From Alphaproteobacteria bacterium (GTDB lineage: Bacteria; Pseudomonadota; Alphaproteobacteria; Caulobacterales; Aquidulcibacteraceae), in contig JAIYAO010000009.1 of NCBI GenBank assembly GCA_027488965.1, positions 1 through 58,677 of the forward strand: a stretch of DNA of 58,677 bases, written 5' to 3'. The position numbers and the translations under genes were made by a program. Below the pieces are notes generated by a model. That model ran no database searches. It was not told where the DNA came from and saw only the letters and a program-made list of their open reading frames with translations. Shown piece after piece: positions 58,553 through 58,677 of the stretch (the first letter of the stretch is position 1; each line of letters starts with the position of its first letter).

Positions 58553-58677
58553 TCAGTCTTCCCGGAGAACGGAAGGGAGATCGCGTGCGCCGTGAATTGC
58601 GCGAATAAGCCTGATTTCCCCTTCGTCCACAGAGTAGAAAAGCAGGTATCCGAACTGCCGGACGACGATTGAACGAA
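58553..58677 (-). CDS. ParE/RelE-type toxin, C-terminal part only
   Basis: Reading the minus strand from the window edge gives 41 codons ending at TGA 58553: VRQFGYLLFYSVDEGEIRL, then IRAIHGARDLPSVLRED. This is the typical end of ParE/RelE-family toxins of type II toxin-antitoxin systems (YLLFYxV, I-R-x-x-H-G-A-R-D). The N-terminus and the expected upstream antitoxin lie outside the window. Target (gyrase or ribosome-bound mRNA) cannot be told. Confidence 0.8.
   Translation of the reverse strand, partial: RSIVVRQFGYLLFYSVDEGEIRLIRAIHGARDLPSVLRED

Overview
This 58.7-kb window is a GC-rich, densely coding bacterial chromosome segment. Gene content points to Alphaproteobacteria, probably near Caulobacterales/Hyphomonadales. 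The signs are a GapR (DUF2312) nucleoid protein, an RcnB-type secreted protein, an NDUFA9-type complex I-associated protein, a TonB-dependent receptor, LPS glycosyltransferases, valine-catabolic enzymes, and interspersed palindromes of the CCTGAGC-TGTCGAAGG type. This placement is inferred from gene families, not from a marker phylogeny. I found no rRNA, tRNA, CRISPR array, insertion sequence or prophage.

Layout. 1-9.4 kb: a hybrid histidine kinase with an orphan receiver, a secreted M2 peptidase, a secreted cyclase-family hydrolase, a Baeyer-Villiger-type flavin monooxygenase, a lipoprotein MsrA and MltA. 9.4-15.2 kb: a DUF4337 membrane protein, an acyl-CoA dehydrogenase and a 3-hydroxyisobutyryl-CoA hydrolase-like enzyme (both fit valine breakdown), a DUF72 protein, a Tat/lipoprotein-type glycerophosphodiesterase, and one AT-richer HNH nuclease gene that looks acquired. 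15.3-19.7 kb: a second, paralogous histidine kinase and a minus-strand group of four little-studied genes (four-helix coiled-coil membrane protein, VWA-like anchored protein, dodecin, degenerate GIY-YIG-like protein). 19.8-31 kb: inositol-phosphatase family enzyme, RcnB protein, glutamine-dependent NAD synthetase, a degenerate siroheme-synthase-like protein, a TonB receptor, an EF-hand lipoprotein, the NDUFA9-like protein, an O-acyltransferase, UppP and a DUF488 protein. 31-42.5 kb: a gltD-GFA-gltB operon, an M1 aminopeptidase, QueG and MtgA. 42.5-47.1 kb: a TPR protein, an SDR epimerase, an alpha/beta hydrolase, and a GT4/GT9 pair for LPS or other surface glycans.

47.1-56.8 kb carries the translation genes infC, rpmI, rplT, pheS and pheT, with insertions. 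A 4.3-kb block (secreted protein, DUF3052, alternative oxidase, two small membrane proteins, superoxide dismutase) separates infC from rpmI, and a small membrane protein gene lies between pheS and pheT. Palindromic repeats sit at several of these breaks. infC appears to start at an AUA codon. 56.9-58.7 kb holds a threonine-dehydratase-like enzyme, a small basic protein, gapR, and the 3' end of a ParE/RelE-type toxin gene that runs off the window.

The best candidates for undescribed biology are the membrane/VWA-like gene pair and its neighbours (16.7-19.7 kb), the solitary HNH gene (11.3-12.3 kb), the GTAC repeat array after infC, and the paired palindromic elements after infC and pheT.
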